From Methylomicrobium sp. (GTDB lineage Bacteria > Pseudomonadota > Gammaproteobacteria > Methylococcales > Methylomonadaceae), in assembly GCA_007135635.1 (NCBI GenBank), contig SLIO01000117.1:1-7243 (forward strand): 7,243 nt of DNA. Reading direction: 5' to 3'. Below the pieces are notes generated by a model that saw nothing but the letters and a program-made list of their open reading frames with translations, ran no database searches and had not been told where the DNA came from. The translations under genes were made by a program, and so were the position numbers. Of the stretch, positions 6,896 to 7,243 are shown piece after piece (within the stretch, counting starts at the first letter, position 1; each line of letters begins with the position of its first letter).

Positions 6896-7099
6896 ATGGC
6901 AACAGGCACTGTAAAGTGGTTTAACAACACGAAAGGCTTCGGCTTTATTGAACCGTCGGAAGGTACGGAAGACGTCTTCGTTCACCATTCAGTCATCCAG
7001 GGAGAAGGTTTTAAAACATTGAGCCCCGGACAATCGGTACAATTCGAAATAGAATCGGGCCCTAAAGGCCTGACCGCAGCAAACGTTATTCCAGGATAA
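6896..7099 (+). CDS. Cold-shock-domain protein (CspA family)
   Basis: This is a 67-residue single cold-shock domain, the usual size for CspA-type proteins. It has the RNA-binding motifs RNP1 KGFGFI (13-18) and RNP2 VFVHHS (27-32), plus W8 and F9 from the VKWFN motif. It binds single-stranded RNA or DNA in the cytoplasm and melts secondary structure as an RNA chaperone or antiterminator. Whether this paralogue is cold-induced or constitutive cannot be decided from the protein. It has its own ribosome binding site and is followed at once by a strong terminator, so it is a single-gene unit, perhaps with some read-through from the operon upstream. Confidence 0.96.
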   Translation: MATGTVKWFNNTKGFGFIEPSEGTEDVFVHHSVIQGEGFKTLSPGQSVQFEIESGPKGLTAANVIPG

Positions 7100-7117
7100 C
7101 GGACGCTTCGCTCAACG

Positions 7118-7155
7118 AAAAAAGGCCCTTACCGGGACGGTAAGGGCCTTTTTTT
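7118..7155 (+). terminator. Rho-independent terminator after the cold-shock gene
   Basis: GGCCCTTACC (7124-7133) pairs perfectly with GGTAAGGGCC (7139-7148) around GGGAC, followed by seven T residues (7149-7155). Six A residues precede the stem, so it can also terminate transcription arriving on the minus strand. Confidence 0.95.
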
Positions 7156-7157
7156 AC

Positions 7158-7179
7158 CCTAGAAAAAGCATTTCACCAT
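7158..7179 (+). repeat. Dispersed 22-base repeat, copy 3
   Basis: CCTAGAAAAAGCATTTCACC followed by AT is the same as copy 1 read on the minus strand, except for one C/T change. It begins three bases after the terminator T-run. The copies at 1-22 and here are in inverted orientation about 7.1 kb apart. Confidence 0.75.
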
Positions 7180-7212
7180 GAAGAACAAGCGCACCAAGAT
7201 TTATCGCAAAAT

Positions 7213-7238
7213 CTGAAATGGGGTCCGTCCGATTTCAG
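7213..7238. repeat. Short inverted repeat at the right edge
   Basis: CTGAAAT (7213-7219) and ATTTCAG (7232-7238) are perfect inverted repeats around GGGGTCCGTCCG. The AATGGGGTC core resembles the ends of small palindromes that I recall beside REP-associated tyrosine transposases. The element runs close to the window end and cannot be followed further. The 7180-7243 stretch shows no gene. Confidence 0.35.
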
Positions 7239-7243
7239 CAGCG

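Noticed and set aside
1..7243. The inverted copies of the 22-base repeat at both window ends taken as the ends of one 7-kb transposon
   Set aside because: No transposase or integrase lies between them, a third copy lies inside, and the cargo includes housekeeping clpB; a dispersed small repeat explains it better.

Overview
The window is chromosomal DNA of a gammaproteobacterium. The ClpB is very close to the Escherichia coli protein along its whole length, and base composition is mid-range. Three families of dispersed palindromic repeats sit in the intergenic gaps. A repeat beginning CCTAGAAAAAGTATTTCACC and a twin hairpin with the core TTCCCACGC-TGGA-GCGTGGGAA resemble repeats I associate with gammaproteobacterial methanotrophs (Methylococcales: Methylomonas, Methylobacter, Methylomicrobium and relatives). 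That genus-level guess is from memory and is only moderately supported, because no methanotrophy gene is present.

Layout, left to right. Positions 1-201 hold an inverted copy of a dispersed repeat and a probable sigma-70 promoter. They are followed by an exported amidohydrolase-2 family metalloenzyme on the plus strand (202-1320). A convergent gap (1321-1578) carries a 98-base repeat that can fold as a long stem with two inner hairpins. Next, on the minus strand, is clpB (4158 down to 1579), the Hsp100 disaggregase. A heat-shock (sigma-32-like) promoter lies just upstream of it and fixes its start codon. The divergent gap (4159-4457) carries a second copy of the 22-base repeat and the twin hairpin.

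From 4458 to 6747 there is a tight four-gene plus-strand operon: two paralogous DUF1538 membrane proteins, a short divergent PII-like signalling protein, and a two-CBS-domain (Bateman) protein. Two of the three junctions are ATGA stop/start overlaps and the third gap is 12 bases, so the four products are probably made together. My reading is that the two DUF1538 subunits form a heteromeric ion transporter. From memory, a DUF1538 pair called UmpAB from a Halomonas was reported as a two-component Na+(Li+,K+)/H+ antiporter. The PII-like and CBS proteins would be adenine-nucleotide sensors that gate it. This operon is the most interesting content of the window.

The window ends with a cold-shock-domain protein gene (6896-7099) with a long leader, a strong intrinsic terminator (7118-7155), a third copy of the 22-base repeat and a small inverted repeat at the right edge.
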